A stretch of DNA of 64,000 bases from NCBI RefSeq assembly GCF_002163755.1, contig NZ_CP015863.1, positions 3,189,250 to 3,253,249 of the forward strand, written 5' to 3'. The notes beneath the pieces are model-generated. The model saw only the letters and a program-made list of their open reading frames with translations, did not search any database and had not been told where the DNA came from. This document shows positions 1 to 12,626 of the stretch, in pieces (position 1 is the first letter of the stretch; every line of letters starts with the position of its first letter). Source of the stretch: Vibrio campbellii CAIM 519 = NBRC 15631 = ATCC 25920 (GTDB taxonomy: Bacteria > Pseudomonadota > Gammaproteobacteria > Enterobacterales > Vibrionaceae). The position numbers and the translations under genes were made by a program.

Positions 1-788
<788 letters not shown>

Positions 789-897
789 AAGATTTTGTCG
801 GCTCAATGAATACTGAACATTACATAAAGTAATGTTTGAATTGACTGTGCTGAATCTTTTGATTCAATGGTCACTTCGTTTCATTGAAACCTAATTT

Positions 898-911
898 GAT
901 ACCGAAGTATC
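898..911 (-). promoter_or_regulatory. rrn leader hairpin with UUCG loop (left operon)
   Basis: In the leader transcript this reads GAUAC-UUCG-GUAUC. The copy in the next operon (6290-6303) reads GAAGC-UUCG-GCUUC. Two base pairs therefore change on both sides of the stem while the tetraloop and the outer AAUU pairs stay. This covariation supports a real RNA structure in the pre-16S leader. Its role is unknown; leader folding, antitermination or processing are options. Confidence 0.75.
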
Positions 912-958
912 TAATTGGATTATCATCAACGAGTGCCCACACAGATTGATAGGTCTAT

Positions 959-972
959 ATTGTTAAAGAGCT
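959..972 (-). promoter_or_regulatory. boxA antitermination site in rrn leader (left operon)
   Basis: The minus strand reads AGCTCTTTAACAAT, matching the rrn boxA that recruits NusB/S10 for antitermination. It lies between the promoter at 1009-1036 and the 16S processing stem. The same motif occurs in the 16S-23S spacer at 4389-4402. Confidence 0.8.
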
Positions 973-1008
973 TGGCTTTCAGTGCCTTAGCACTTAAGCG
1001 AGGTGCGT

Positions 1009-1036
1009 ATAATACGCTTTCCACTTTGAAAGTCAA
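1009..1036 (-). promoter_or_regulatory. rRNA operon promoter (left operon)
   Basis: On the minus strand a -35 TTGACT (1031-1036) and a -10 TATTAT (1009-1014) are separated by 16 bp and followed by a GC-rich discriminator (ACGCACCTCGC). AT-rich sequence upstream resembles an UP element. The arrangement matches a stringently controlled rrn P1 promoter and the sister promoter at 6410-6437. The interval 789-1103 holds only this promoter, boxA, leader hairpins and the 3' flank of the upstream operon. Confidence 0.85.
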
Positions 1037-1071
1037 CATAAAACTCTAAAATAATTTAGAACTTTATGGTG

Positions 1072-1094
1072 ACTTGCTTATTAAATAAGCAAGT
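1072..1094 (-). other. Hairpin downstream of 5S rRNA, no U-tract
   Basis: A perfect 9-bp stem (acttgctta / taagcaagt, loop ttaaa) begins about 10 nt after the 5S gene of the upstream operon. On the minus strand it is not followed by a run of T, so it is a poor intrinsic terminator. It may be a processing or stabilising hairpin. No convincing rho-independent terminator separates the two tandem rrn operons. Confidence 0.55.
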
Positions 1095-1103
1095 GGGAAA
1101 TAA

Positions 1104-1223
1104 AGCCTGGCGATGTCCTACTCTCACATGGGGAAGCCCCACACTACCATCGGCGCTAATTCGTTTCACTTCTGAGTTCGGAATGGAAGTCAGGTGGGTC
1201 CAAATCGCTATGGTCGCCAAGCA
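1104..1223 (-). rRNA. rrf: 5S ribosomal RNA
   Basis: A 120-nt minus-strand 5S rRNA, beginning TGCTTGGCGACCATAGCG and ending near GCCAGGCTT. It is identical over its length to the copy at 61101-61220. It lies 86 bp after the 23S gene in the usual 16S-tRNA-23S-5S order. Confidence 0.96.
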
Positions 1224-1309
1224 AATTCTTTAATTCGGAAAGCTGTTTCAGTTCTTACACATTCAATTCGTTCTTGCTTTGAGTCCATCAAAACCCCTTG
1301 GGTGTTGTA

Positions 1310-4198
<2,889 letters not shown>

Positions 4199-4388
4199 AT
4201 ACAACCCGAAGGAGTTTCGAGTTGAAGTCAAATCACCAAAGTTGTCTGCAATTTTTATACATGATGCAGACTCGATTTTGCCGGACTCAAATTCCAAGAA
4301 CACTTGAATGTGTTGTTTGGAGTATTCAATTAAGAATACTTTGAGAACTTTACAAACAATCTTAAAGATTGTTTTGTCAGCTTTCCAA

Positions 4389-4402
4389 ATTGTTAAAGAG
4401 CT
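4389..4402 (-). promoter_or_regulatory. boxA in 16S-23S spacer
   Basis: The minus strand reads AGCTCTTTAACAAT, the spacer boxA that precedes 23S in enteric and Vibrio rrn operons. It lies between tRNA-Glu and the 23S gene. The rest of the spacer (4199-4626) carries only tRNA-Glu and processing sequences. Confidence 0.75.
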
Positions 4403-4459
4403 AATCACTTCTTATGAAGTAACCATTTTTAAAAACTCTCAAGAGAGAATGTTTAAAGA

Positions 4460-4535
4460 TGGTATCCCGTAGGGGAGTCGAACCCCTGTTACCGCCGTGA
4501 AAGGGCGGTGTCCTAGGCCTCTAGACGAACGGGAC
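4460..4535 (-). tRNA. tRNA-Glu (anticodon TTC)
   Basis: This is a 76-nt cloverleaf on the minus strand in the 16S-23S spacer, with CCA encoded (TGG at 4460-4462). The 7-bp acceptor stem GTCCCGT/ACGGGAT starts with a G-T wobble. The anticodon arm is CCGCC-CTTTCAC-GGCGG with TTC, and the T arm GGTTCGA is present. It is co-transcribed with the rRNA genes. Confidence 0.95.
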
Positions 4536-4587
4536 ACTAAGTTGAACATCTTGGGAGATGTTCTATCTCTTTTACTTTATAAACCGT

Positions 4588-4623
4588 ATCAATCTGTGTG
4601 GACACTCATCGTGAGTAATCATC
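4588..4623 (-). other. 3' half of 16S RNase III processing stem
   Basis: Just downstream of 16S the sequence is complementary over about 20 nt to the leader at 6310-6342 (core atcaatctgtgtgg.cactc). The two halves would pair around the whole 16S precursor, forming the long stem cut by RNase III in rRNA maturation. The pairing is seen in the sequence; the cleavage is inferred from well-studied rrn operons. Confidence 0.75.
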
Positions 4624-4626
4624 GTA

Positions 4627-6179
<1,553 letters not shown>

Positions 6180-6289
6180 AAGATTTTGTTCGGCTCAATG
6201 AATACTGAACATTACATAAAGTAATGTTTGAATTGACTGTGCTGAATCTTTCGATTCAATGGTCACTTCGTTTCATTGAAACCTAATTT

Positions 6290-6303
6290 GAAGCCGAAGC
6301 TTC
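6290..6303 (-). promoter_or_regulatory. rrn leader hairpin with UUCG loop (second operon)
   Basis: It reads GAAGC-UUCG-GCUUC in the transcript. It is the covarying partner of the hairpin at 898-911, with the same tetraloop and position but different stem base pairs. A second leader hairpin nearby (GAAUC stem) differs only in its loop, AAAA in the left operon and GAAA here. Confidence 0.75.
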
Positions 6304-6309
6304 TAATTG

Positions 6310-6342
6310 GATTATCATCAACGAGTGCCCACACAGATTGAT
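6310..6342 (-). other. 5' half of 16S RNase III processing stem
   Basis: Leader sequence complementary to 4588-4623 across the 16S gene. The same segment is present in the left operon upstream of its 16S (about 919-951). It is expected to pair with the 3' flank in the primary transcript. Confidence 0.75.
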
Positions 6343-6350
6343 AGGTCTAT

Positions 6351-6364
6351 ATTTTTAAAGAGCT
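6351..6364 (-). promoter_or_regulatory. Divergent boxA in rrn leader (second operon)
   Basis: The minus strand reads AGCTCTTTAAAAAT here, one base different (C to A) from the boxA at 959-972 and 4389-4402. The change falls in the UUUAACAA core. It could be a natural weak boxA or a sequence error. Confidence 0.6.
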
Positions 6365-6409
6365 TTTTAACTAACTTGCCGCTTCAGCGCCTCGTCGTTA
6401 GGGGTGCGT

Positions 6410-6437
6410 ATTTTACGCTTTCCGTTTTGAGAGTCAA
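6410..6437 (-). promoter_or_regulatory. rRNA operon promoter (second operon)
   Basis: The minus-strand -35 is TTGACT (6432-6437) and the -10 TAAAAT (6410-6415), with a 16-bp spacer and discriminator starting ACGCACC. A T/A-rich tract upstream (6438-6470) is a plausible UP element. The interval 6438-6732 otherwise holds only the upstream region of the divergent RRM gene. Confidence 0.85.
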
Positions 6438-6732
6438 GCATTTTTTCAAATTCTTTTTTCTCTCTTTCGACTCGCTGTGTGACTTTCGTCTCACTCCGTG
6501 TCGGTGGATGCGCAGTATAGGGAATCCAGAAATGAGCGCAACCCTTTTTTTGAAAAAAACTTACCAAGCGGTCACTAATCCATCAAATGCGTTATATCTG
6601 CATATTTCTTCGTCACATTTGAGACATATCACAGCAATTGGTTGGAAAAACACCAACCATATACGTAAGATCCATGTGTCTATTTTATTAATAGGCAGAC
6701 AATCTCTTTATCATCTATATGTAGTAATCAAA

Positions 6733-7188
6733 ATGACGTCTAAAAAAAATCTGACTTTGTGTGCTGGGTTGGCGGTCACTGGGGGAATCATCTTCTCTCA
6801 GTTACCTGTGCCACCTGCCTTGAGCTTTGTTATCGGTGTTATCGCTACTGCTTTTCTTTTTTCACTTTCGAGCAAAACACCTGTTCTTCAATCTTCGGAT
6901 TCCGATCCTTCAACTAAAACGCTGTATGTCGGCAACCTTCCTTATAAGGCTAATGAGAGTCACGTTCGTGATTTGTTTGCTGTGTACGGACAGGTTTACG
7001 CGGTACGCTTAATGAAAGATAAGCGTACAGGTAAAAGAAGAGGGTTTGGTTTCGTAGTGATGGCAGCGGCAGATGCAAAACCTGCTATCGCTAAACTTAA
7101 TGAGAAGGAATATATGGAGCGTACGCTTAAAGTGCGTATTGCAAACGACCCTAAACACCCGGAAGGCGGTAAACCTGAACAGGATTAA
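6733..7188 (+). CDS. Membrane-anchored RRM (RNA recognition motif) protein
   Basis: The 151-aa protein has two hydrophobic segments at about residues 8-24 and 28-46. They are followed by a single RRM domain at about 62-140. The RNP2 motif is LYVGNL (64-69) and RNP1 is KRRGFGFV (101-108), with aromatic residues at the RNA-contact positions. A charged tail (DPKHPEGGKPEQD) ends the chain. Stand-alone RRM proteins are known in bacteria, but a predicted inner-membrane anchor with the RRM in the cytoplasm is less common. The start at ATG 6733 is chosen because the frame upstream of it (to 6307) lies in the rrn leader; the ribosome site is weak. The gene diverges from the rrn promoter and its 3' end overlaps the convergent murI by 38 bp. 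RNA targets are unknown. Confidence 0.85.
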   Translation: MTSKKNLTLCAGLAVTGGIIFSQLPVPPALSFVIGVIATAFLFSLSSKTPVLQSSDSDPSTKTLYVGNLPYKANESHVRDLFAVYGQVYAVRLMKDKRTGKRRGFGFVVMAAADAKPAIAKLNEKEYMERTLKVRIANDPKHPEGGKPEQD

Positions 7189-7957
7189 AGCCTAAGTTCG
7201 CCAAACAGGTATTCAGTGCATCTTCTTGCCAAGGAGGTGCACTGGCATAAATCTTCTTACTCCCCTCTTCTCTACTCTCTTGCTTCATCTCATTAAGCAA
7301 TAATGCTTTCACACGACGCGCAATGGCTTCACCCGAATCAACTAACGTTACTTCACCACCCAATGCTTGATGTATTTCTTCTTTGATTAGAGGGAAGTGG
7401 GTACAGCCCAGTACTGCGACATCTACTTTATTACGCAGTGGGAGAAGAATGCTTTCCAGCTCTGAAAGAGAAATACTTTCACCACGCAGCTTTTCTTCTG
7501 CCATATCCACTAGTCGAGTCGAGCCTAATAACTCGACAGGTTTACCTTGAGCAAAGTCGCGAATCAGTTCATGGGTATATTGACGAGTCACTGTCGCTGG
7601 CGTAGCAATTAAACCAACGCCTTGAGAGGCAAGTAGTGATGCCGGCTTTATCGCAGGAACTACACCAACAACTGGGATAGATAGATTAGCACGCAGTGAA
7701 GGCAGCACTGTGGTACTTGCGGTATTGCAAGCGATGACCACGATGTCAGCTTGATGCTCTTCGACCAACGCTGCCACCAGCTTATTAACGCGAGTAATCA
7801 ACACATCTTGATCGAGCTCACCATACGGATAGGCTTCGTTATCGAACAGATACAAGTAATCCATATGTGGCAGAAGTCGGTGGATTTCTTGGAAGACCGA
7901 TAACCCTCCGACACCGGAATCAAACACTAGGACTTTTTTCTTACTTGATGCTCGCAC
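7151..7957 (-). CDS. murI: Glutamate racemase
   Basis: MurI interconverts L- and D-glutamate in the cytoplasm for peptidoglycan stem peptides. The protein shows FDSGVGGLSV near the N-terminus, the first catalytic cysteine in VIACNTASTT and the second in VLGCTHFPL, plus the DNEAYPYGE segment typical of the family. I chose GTG at 7957, preceded by AGGT at good spacing, which gives 268 aa starting MRASSKKKVLVFDSG. A TTG five codons upstream (7972) is the alternative. Its 3' end overlaps the convergent RRM gene. It lies just downstream of the broken DUF71 gene and may be read from the same strand. Confidence 0.95.
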   Translation of the reverse strand: MRASSKKKVLVFDSGVGGLSVFQEIHRLLPHMDYLYLFDNEAYPYGELDQDVLITRVNKLVAALVEEHQADIVVIACNTASTTVLPSLRANLSIPVVGVVPAIKPASLLASQGVGLIATPATVTRQYTHELIRDFAQGKPVELLGSTRLVDMAEEKLRGESISLSELESILLPLRNKVDVAVLGCTHFPLIKEEIHQALGGEVTLVDSGEAIARRVKALLLNEMKQESREEGSKKIYASAPPWQEDALNTCLANLGFNPVQVYRLPGV

Positions 7958-7997
7958 GAGTCTTACCTGCAAATTAGAGACTCGGCGATCATACTGG

Positions 7998-8669
7998 TTA
8001 GATTTGTTTTGGCAATGCTTTGGCTTGGTATCTTTGATGACTGAATCGCTCCCCTATTTCCACTTCAAGCATAGTCAATTCTATATGTCCTTGGAATGAA
8101 GGAGTTGATGTCACCAATGTATGGAATTCGCCATACTCTCCACAGGGGTCAACCGCTGAAGGTAGGCTGTCGATAAACTCTTGCGTATACCACTGACCGC
8201 AATAACTTGAATCCAGCAGCGTTCCATCCGTTGTAACCACCAGCGTTGTGATACCTTGCTCAATAATCTCTTCGGCAAGCTCGCGACTGCTTTCTCCTAA
8301 TAGCGGAAAGACGCACTCCCAGCCTGCTGGTTCAATGTAACTGCGGCGGTATGCCTCGATACCATTGCAAAACATATCGCCAAACGCGACCGCTTCTACA
8401 TTCAGTCCACTGTTTTGTAATGCATTAACGATAGTCGATTGATAAATATCGTTACTCGGGAACACTTCTGGCAGCTCAATAGTAATGAGAGGAAGACCAA
8501 GTAAGTCTGCCTGCATTTGCACAACCTCTAATGGCGTCGCTTGGAAAGGCACTTAGGTGATGTACAAGCCAACCACCTGATAAAGGGGATTCTCGTTGAG
8601 TCGCTCCAACGTTAGCGTAGAGTCTTTACCACTCGACCAGCTGACTACGACACGTTTTGCTTTTGTCAT
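7998..8669 (-). pseudogene. DUF71 / diphthine-ammonia-ligase-like ATP pyrophosphatase, interrupted by a stop
   Basis: The gene starts at ATG 8669 behind a good ribosome site (GAGGAAAG). It codes MTKAKRVVVSWSSGKDST, which holds the SxGKDS PP-loop of adenine-nucleotide alpha-hydrolases. After 38 codons an in-frame TAA (8553-8555) interrupts it. The same frame continues at once from a GTG (8552) for 184 codons with the rest of the family (LITIELPE, ECVFPLLG). Both parts are in one frame, so this is a point change or a small in-frame deletion, unlike the frameshifts at 48-60 kb. Reinitiation at the GTG would give a protein without its ATP-binding loop, so the gene is probably inactive. The product family acts as an amidoligase or thiolase-like enzyme; the substrate in Vibrio is not known. 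Confidence 0.75.
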
Positions 8670-8718
8670 TAACTTTCCTCGTTACCTATTTCCACCAGCT
8701 TCTTTATGCACAATAAGA

Positions 8719-8741
8719 AAGACCGCCGATGTGGCGGTCTT
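8719..8741 (-). terminator. Rho-independent terminator of btuB
   Basis: The hairpin aagaccgcc-gatgt-ggcggtctt has a strong 9-bp stem. It sits 12 bp after the btuB stop, and a T-rich tract follows on the minus strand. Confidence 0.85.
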
Positions 8742-8752
8742 ATTAGATTTGA

Positions 8753-10627
8753 TTAGAAGCGGTAGTCAGCAGAGACAAAGTACTGGCGCCCTGGTGTCGC
8801 GTAGCCCACGTACATCTCGTAATCTTTATCAAAAGCGTTACTTAGTTTCGCGTTGATATCCCAGTTTTGGTTTACGGCGTAAGAAGCCGTAAAGTTCCAT
8901 AGGCTGTAGCTCGGCAACCTTGTGCTGCCATTAAAACGTTCACCTTGGTAAAGATACTGCGAGCCCAACGTCCATTGGTCAAACGTCGCGTAAGCGTTCC
9001 ACTTAGCACCACGCTTAGAGCGGTAAGCGAGTTGGGTATCTTCTGCACCAGACTTATCAACAGGGTCTTTATAATCTAGGTAAAACTCATGAGATACGAT
9101 ATCTGTATCGAGTTTCACTTCTAGTTCGACACCCTTGATCTCGGCTTCACCAACATTTTGCATGCCAGCTCCTTCCCAAATCAACATGTTCTCAATTTCG
9201 TTGTAGTAACCCGTTACCGTCCAATCAACAATCGATACAGCACCAGATAGCGACAGCTCGGTATTTTCTGATTCTTCTGGTTTTAGGTTTGGCATTTCGT
9301 AGCCTGGGTAATACAAATCAACAAAGCTCGGCGCACGGAAAGCAGTACCATGGCTCAGGGTTAACTCATAACCTTCGTAAAAACTCCAACCCGCAGCAGT
9401 TTGCCACGTGGTGTTGTTACCAAACTGGGTGTTGTCGTCATTACGTACACTTGCTTCTAACGTCCATACGTCATAAGCGTATTGAGCAATGGCGCTTATA
9501 CCAAAGTTGGTTCTTGGGTTCTTTTCTGGATCGTAACTCTGGGAAGGTCCCCAATCACTTGGTGCAATGTAGCCCTTAGAGAGCTTTTCTGTGCGGTAGT
9601 CCAAACCACCACCAACGCTCAACTCTTCGTTTACGCTATACGAGTTCAACCAAATCGCATTGAACTGCTCAATAGCAACGTGATCGCCGGTTGATTTGCT
9701 TTGACCTGATTTATGGTCGTAGTTGTCTTGCTGGCCGTAAGCCAGTTTCAATTCAGATGAGTAAACGTCTTTGTTGTATTCCAACGACAGATCGGCGCCG
9801 ACATACTCTACTTCACCGGTTTTCTTCTCGTGCTTATCAACCGTGCCCCATGCAGGATTACCATAGCTACTGTTGTCGTAATCGTACTCATTGTTGTAAG
9901 CACTCACCCCAACGTAACCAGACAAGTTGTCAGAAAAGTTTTGTTGGTAGCCTAGTTTTAGGTTGAGCGTTTCAAAGCCGTGCTCATCGCCATCATTTAC
10001 ACCCGGCAACGGTTTCACATTGAAACCATCGGTTTTCTCGTAGCCTAGAACACCTTTAAAGTGTTTACCGTCACCTACCGGCTTAGAGACAAAAAACGTC
10101 CCTTTCTTATGATTGTCCGAACCATAACCTGCGGTCACATGACTGGCATCACTATCAATGTTCGCACGAGTAATAATGTTGATTACACCAGAAATCGCTT
10201 CTGAGCCATAAATAGAAGCACGCGCACCACGAATGTAGTCGATACGCTCTATAGAGTTGATTGGAAACTGATTAAAATCGACGCCGCCCATAATCGCACG
10301 AGACATACGAACCCCATCGACTAAAACAAGAACTTGGGATGGACTACCCCCTCGCACATAAATAGAGGCGGATTGACCACGTCCACCGTACTGGGCAACT
10401 TCAACACTCGGTAGTGTAAGGAACACATCAAACAGGCTGTTTGCTTGCAAACGCTCAATATCTTCTTTAGTTACCGTAACGGTTTGTGCGAGAACCGCAC
10501 CATCAATTTGCTGGAATCGGTTTGCAGTAACGACAACCGTTTCGTCTGCCGAGGCTTCTTGAGCCTGTAAATAAAAGGTAGGTGAAAGCAGCGATGCACA
10601 CGTGATCGCAAGAAATGTTTTTCTCAT
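8753..10627 (-). CDS. btuB: TonB-dependent vitamin B12 outer-membrane receptor
   Basis: The 624-aa protein imports cobalamin across the outer membrane using TonB energy. It begins with a signal peptide (about 1-22, ending YLQA-QEA). A TonB box follows (DETVVVTANR), then a plug domain with YGGRGQSASIYVRGG and VLVDGVR. The 22-strand beta barrel ends in an aromatic residue (FVSADYRF), as outer-membrane proteins do. Length matches E. coli BtuB (614). A cobalamin riboswitch sits directly upstream (10672-10885), which supports the substrate assignment independently. A terminator follows at 8719-8741, so the gene is monocistronic. Confidence 0.95.
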   Translation of the reverse strand: MRKTFLAITCASLLSPTFYLQAQEASADETVVVTANRFQQIDGAVLAQTVTVTKEDIERLQANSLFDVFLTLPSVEVAQYGGRGQSASIYVRGGSPSQVLVLVDGVRMSRAIMGGVDFNQFPINSIERIDYIRGARASIYGSEAISGVINIITRANIDSDASHVTAGYGSDNHKKGTFFVSKPVGDGKHFKGVLGYEKTDGFNVKPLPGVNDGDEHGFETLNLKLGYQQNFSDNLSGYVGVSAYNNEYDYDNSSYGNPAWGTVDKHEKKTGEVEYVGADLSLEYNKDVYSSELKLAYGQQDNYDHKSGQSKSTGDHVAIEQFNAIWLNSYSVNEELSVGGGLDYRTEKLSKGYIAPSDWGPSQSYDPEKNPRTNFGISAIAQYAYDVWTLEASVRNDDNTQFGNNTTWQTAAGWSFYEGYELTLSHGTAFRAPSFVDLYYPGYEMPNLKPEESENTELSLSGAVSIVDWTVTGYYNEIENMLIWEGAGMQNVGEAEIKGVELEVKLDTDIVSHEFYLDYKDPVDKSGAEDTQLAYRSKRGAKWNAYATFDQWTLGSQYLYQGERFNGSTRLPSYSLWNFTASYAVNQNWDINAKLSNAFDKDYEMYVGYATPGRQYFVSADYRF

Positions 10628-10671
10628 TGTATTGTCCTAAATCGCGTAATTCCTACCGAGCCCTACTCATA

Positions 10672-10885
10672 TTGAGCAGTCCAGTGCTGTGGCTCAGTTG
10701 CTGGCAGGTATTCGGACTTAAGAGCGAGATTACATCACCTACTTGCTCGACTTCCCACATAAACTAATGCAGTGTCTTGTTGAGCGTTCGTTCTCCTTTA
10801 CCGCTGCGCGTCAGTTCTGGATTTCCACCAGATTCCCATTTCAGCCATCTAGATTGCTAGATAGCACCAGCTTGGGGCAAATACT
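10672..10885 (-). promoter_or_regulatory. Cobalamin (adenosylcobalamin) riboswitch controlling btuB
   Basis: In the btuB leader the minus strand carries the conserved core blocks of the family: GGTGGAAATCCAG, ACTGACGCGCAGCGG, GTAGGTGATGTAATC, GTCCGAATACCTGCC, then a region before the start that can mask translation. Binding of coenzyme B12 would lower btuB expression. The block order and position are seen in the sequence; the exact edges are approximate. The interval 10886-11070 contains the btuB and trmA promoter regions. Confidence 0.9.
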
Positions 10886-11070
10886 ATTAAGCTATTGATT
10901 ATTTGTCCAGCCAATATTACCCCTGACAATTGTAACGATTTGGTTCATTGGTGTATCAACTGACACAGAACACACTATCTTTAAATCAATTAGGGTACAA
11001 AACTGGACATCCTATTGAGATTGAATAAAATCTGCGCTCTTAAATTGAATGCACCATAAAAGGTAAGATC

Positions 11071-12180
11071 ATGGCTACTCTTGATGTAAACCCACAACGC
11101 TACCAAGAACAACTGGCTGAAAAAGTCGAACGTCTGAACGATATGTTCGCGCCATACAACGTGCCAGAACTGGAAGTGTTTGAATCACCAGAGCAGCACT
11201 ACCGCATGCGTGCTGAGTTCCGTGTTTGGCATGAAGGTGAAGACCTTTACTACATCATGTTCAACCAAGAAACTCGTGAGAAATACCGCGTTGACCAATT
11301 CCCAGCAGCAAGCCGTCTGATCAACGACCTGATGCCACTATTGGTTGAAGCGATGAAAGACAACGAATCGCTACGTCGTAAACTTTTCCAAGTGGACTTC
11401 CTATCAACGCTCAGCGGCGAGATTCTGGTTTCACTGCTTTACCATCGCCAACTTGATGAAGAGTGGATTGAAAACGCGAAAGCCCTTAAGCAGCGTTTGA
11501 ATGATGAAGGCTTCAACCTAAACATCATTGGTCGTGCTCGTAAGATGAAGATTGTCTTAGACCGCGACTACGTGATCGAGAAGCTAGACGTAAATGGCCA
11601 GAGCTACATCTACCAACAAGTTGAAAACAGCTTTACTCAGCCAAACGGCAAAGTCGCAGAGAAGATGTTGGAATGGGCGGTTGACTGTACTCAAGAAAGT
11701 ACGGGTGACCTACTAGAACTTTACTGTGGTAACGGTAACTTCTCTCTGGCGTTGGCTCAAAACTTCGATCGCGTACTTGCAACAGAACTAGCGAAGCCAT
11801 CTGTGGTTTCTGCGCAATACAACATTGCAGCGAACGAGATTGATAACGTACAAATCCTACGTCTATCAGCAGAAGAGTTTACTCAAGCAATCGAAGGTAA
11901 GCGTGAATTCCGTCGTCTACAAGATGCAGGCGTGGATCTGAAGAGCTACAACTGCAATACGATTTTTGTCGATCCACCACGCTCTGGTATGGATGTCGAC
12001 ACTTGTAAAATGGTGCAAGGTTACGAGCGCATCATGTACATCTCTTGTAACCCAGATACTCTGAAAGAGAACTTGGACATTCTATGTCAAACCCACAATG
12101 TGACGCGTTTTGCTCTGTTTGACCAGTTCCCTTACACACACCACATGGAAGCGGGTGTACTGTTGGAACGTAAAGCGTAA
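11071..12180 (+). CDS. trmA: tRNA (uracil-54-C5)-methyltransferase
   Basis: TrmA makes ribothymidine at position 54 of tRNAs using SAM. The 369-aa length matches E. coli (366). Visible motifs are the SAM site LLELYCGNGNFSLALA (about 215-230), VDPPRSGMD, the nucleophile cysteine in YISCNPDTL, and a C-terminal FDQFPYTHHMEAGVLL. A ribosome site (AAGGTAAG) precedes the ATG. The last 15 bases of the gene, stop included, are duplicated in tandem immediately downstream (12181-12195). Confidence 0.97.
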   Translation: MATLDVNPQRYQEQLAEKVERLNDMFAPYNVPELEVFESPEQHYRMRAEFRVWHEGEDLYYIMFNQETREKYRVDQFPAASRLINDLMPLLVEAMKDNESLRRKLFQVDFLSTLSGEILVSLLYHRQLDEEWIENAKALKQRLNDEGFNLNIIGRARKMKIVLDRDYVIEKLDVNGQSYIYQQVENSFTQPNGKVAEKMLEWAVDCTQESTGDLLELYCGNGNFSLALAQNFDRVLATELAKPSVVSAQYNIAANEIDNVQILRLSAEEFTQAIEGKREFRRLQDAGVDLKSYNCNTIFVDPPRSGMDVDTCKMVQGYERIMYISCNPDTLKENLDILCQTHNVTRFALFDQFPYTHHMEAGVLLERKA

Positions 12181-12195
12181 GAACGTAAAGCGTAA
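12166..12195 (+). repeat. Tandem 15-bp duplication across the trmA stop codon
   Basis: The unit gaacgtaaagcgtaa occurs twice back to back (12166-12180 and 12181-12195). The first copy encodes the last four codons and stop of trmA. The second is untranslated and would supply a second in-frame stop. Confidence 0.9.
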
Positions 12196-12213
12196 TCCAC
12201 CAGCCTAAGGCAT

Positions 12214-12244
12214 AAAAAAAGCGAGCTCAATGGCTCGCTTTTTT
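12214..12244. terminator. Bidirectional rho-independent terminator between trmA and yijD
   Basis: The stem aaaaaagcgagc/gctcgctttttt with a 6-nt loop has A and T tracts on both sides. It can therefore end transcription of trmA (+) and of yijD (-). Confidence 0.9.
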
Positions 12245-12260
12245 GTTGGATTCGTTTTGC

Positions 12261-12626
12261 TTATTCAGCGGTGGTCTTCTTTTCCATGAAACCCAGTTTC
12301 TTACCGATCCACGCTAGGAGAATCATTGAAACCAGAATCGCGAAGAAGTTAGAGCCTGCTTCTGGGTATTGCGCTTTGATAAACGCAGAGTGACCAAATG
12401 CACCCACGAAGAAACACGCCAGACCAACAAGTGGGATATCTTCTGATACTGGGTTGTTAAGATATTCTTGGTAAAGCGCCTGTACAGCTAGCACGAGTGC
12501 AATCAGAGGGAAGATGGAAAAAGACACTTCGCTCATGGTCAACCATGACAACAAAGCATCACCACACATACCTGCAACCAGTGCCAAAATCAGCGTTTTC
12601 TTTTCAGATTTATTTCCATTCGACAT
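12261..12626 (-). CDS. yijD: YijD family inner-membrane protein (DUF1422)
   Basis: The 121-aa protein has four predicted membrane segments (about 9-27, 35-52, 67-83 and 92-110). It matches the YijD/DUF1422 family in length and in the N-terminal LILALVAGMCGDALLSW segment. Its ATG shares a base with the fabR stop (TAATG), so the two are translationally coupled, the same fabR-yijD pair as in E. coli. Function is unknown; the pairing suggests a link to membrane lipid homeostasis, which is inference. Confidence 0.9.
   Translation of the reverse strand: MSNGNKSEKKTLILALVAGMCGDALLSWLTMSEVSFSIFPLIALVLAVQALYQEYLNNPVSEDIPLVGLACFFVGAFGHSAFIKAQYPEAGSNFFAILVSMILLAWIGKKLGFMEKKTTAE

Noticed and set aside
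6307..6732. Upstream extension of the RRM gene
   Set aside because: The open frame runs through the rrn leader and promoter of the opposite operon; the RRM gene most likely starts at 6733.
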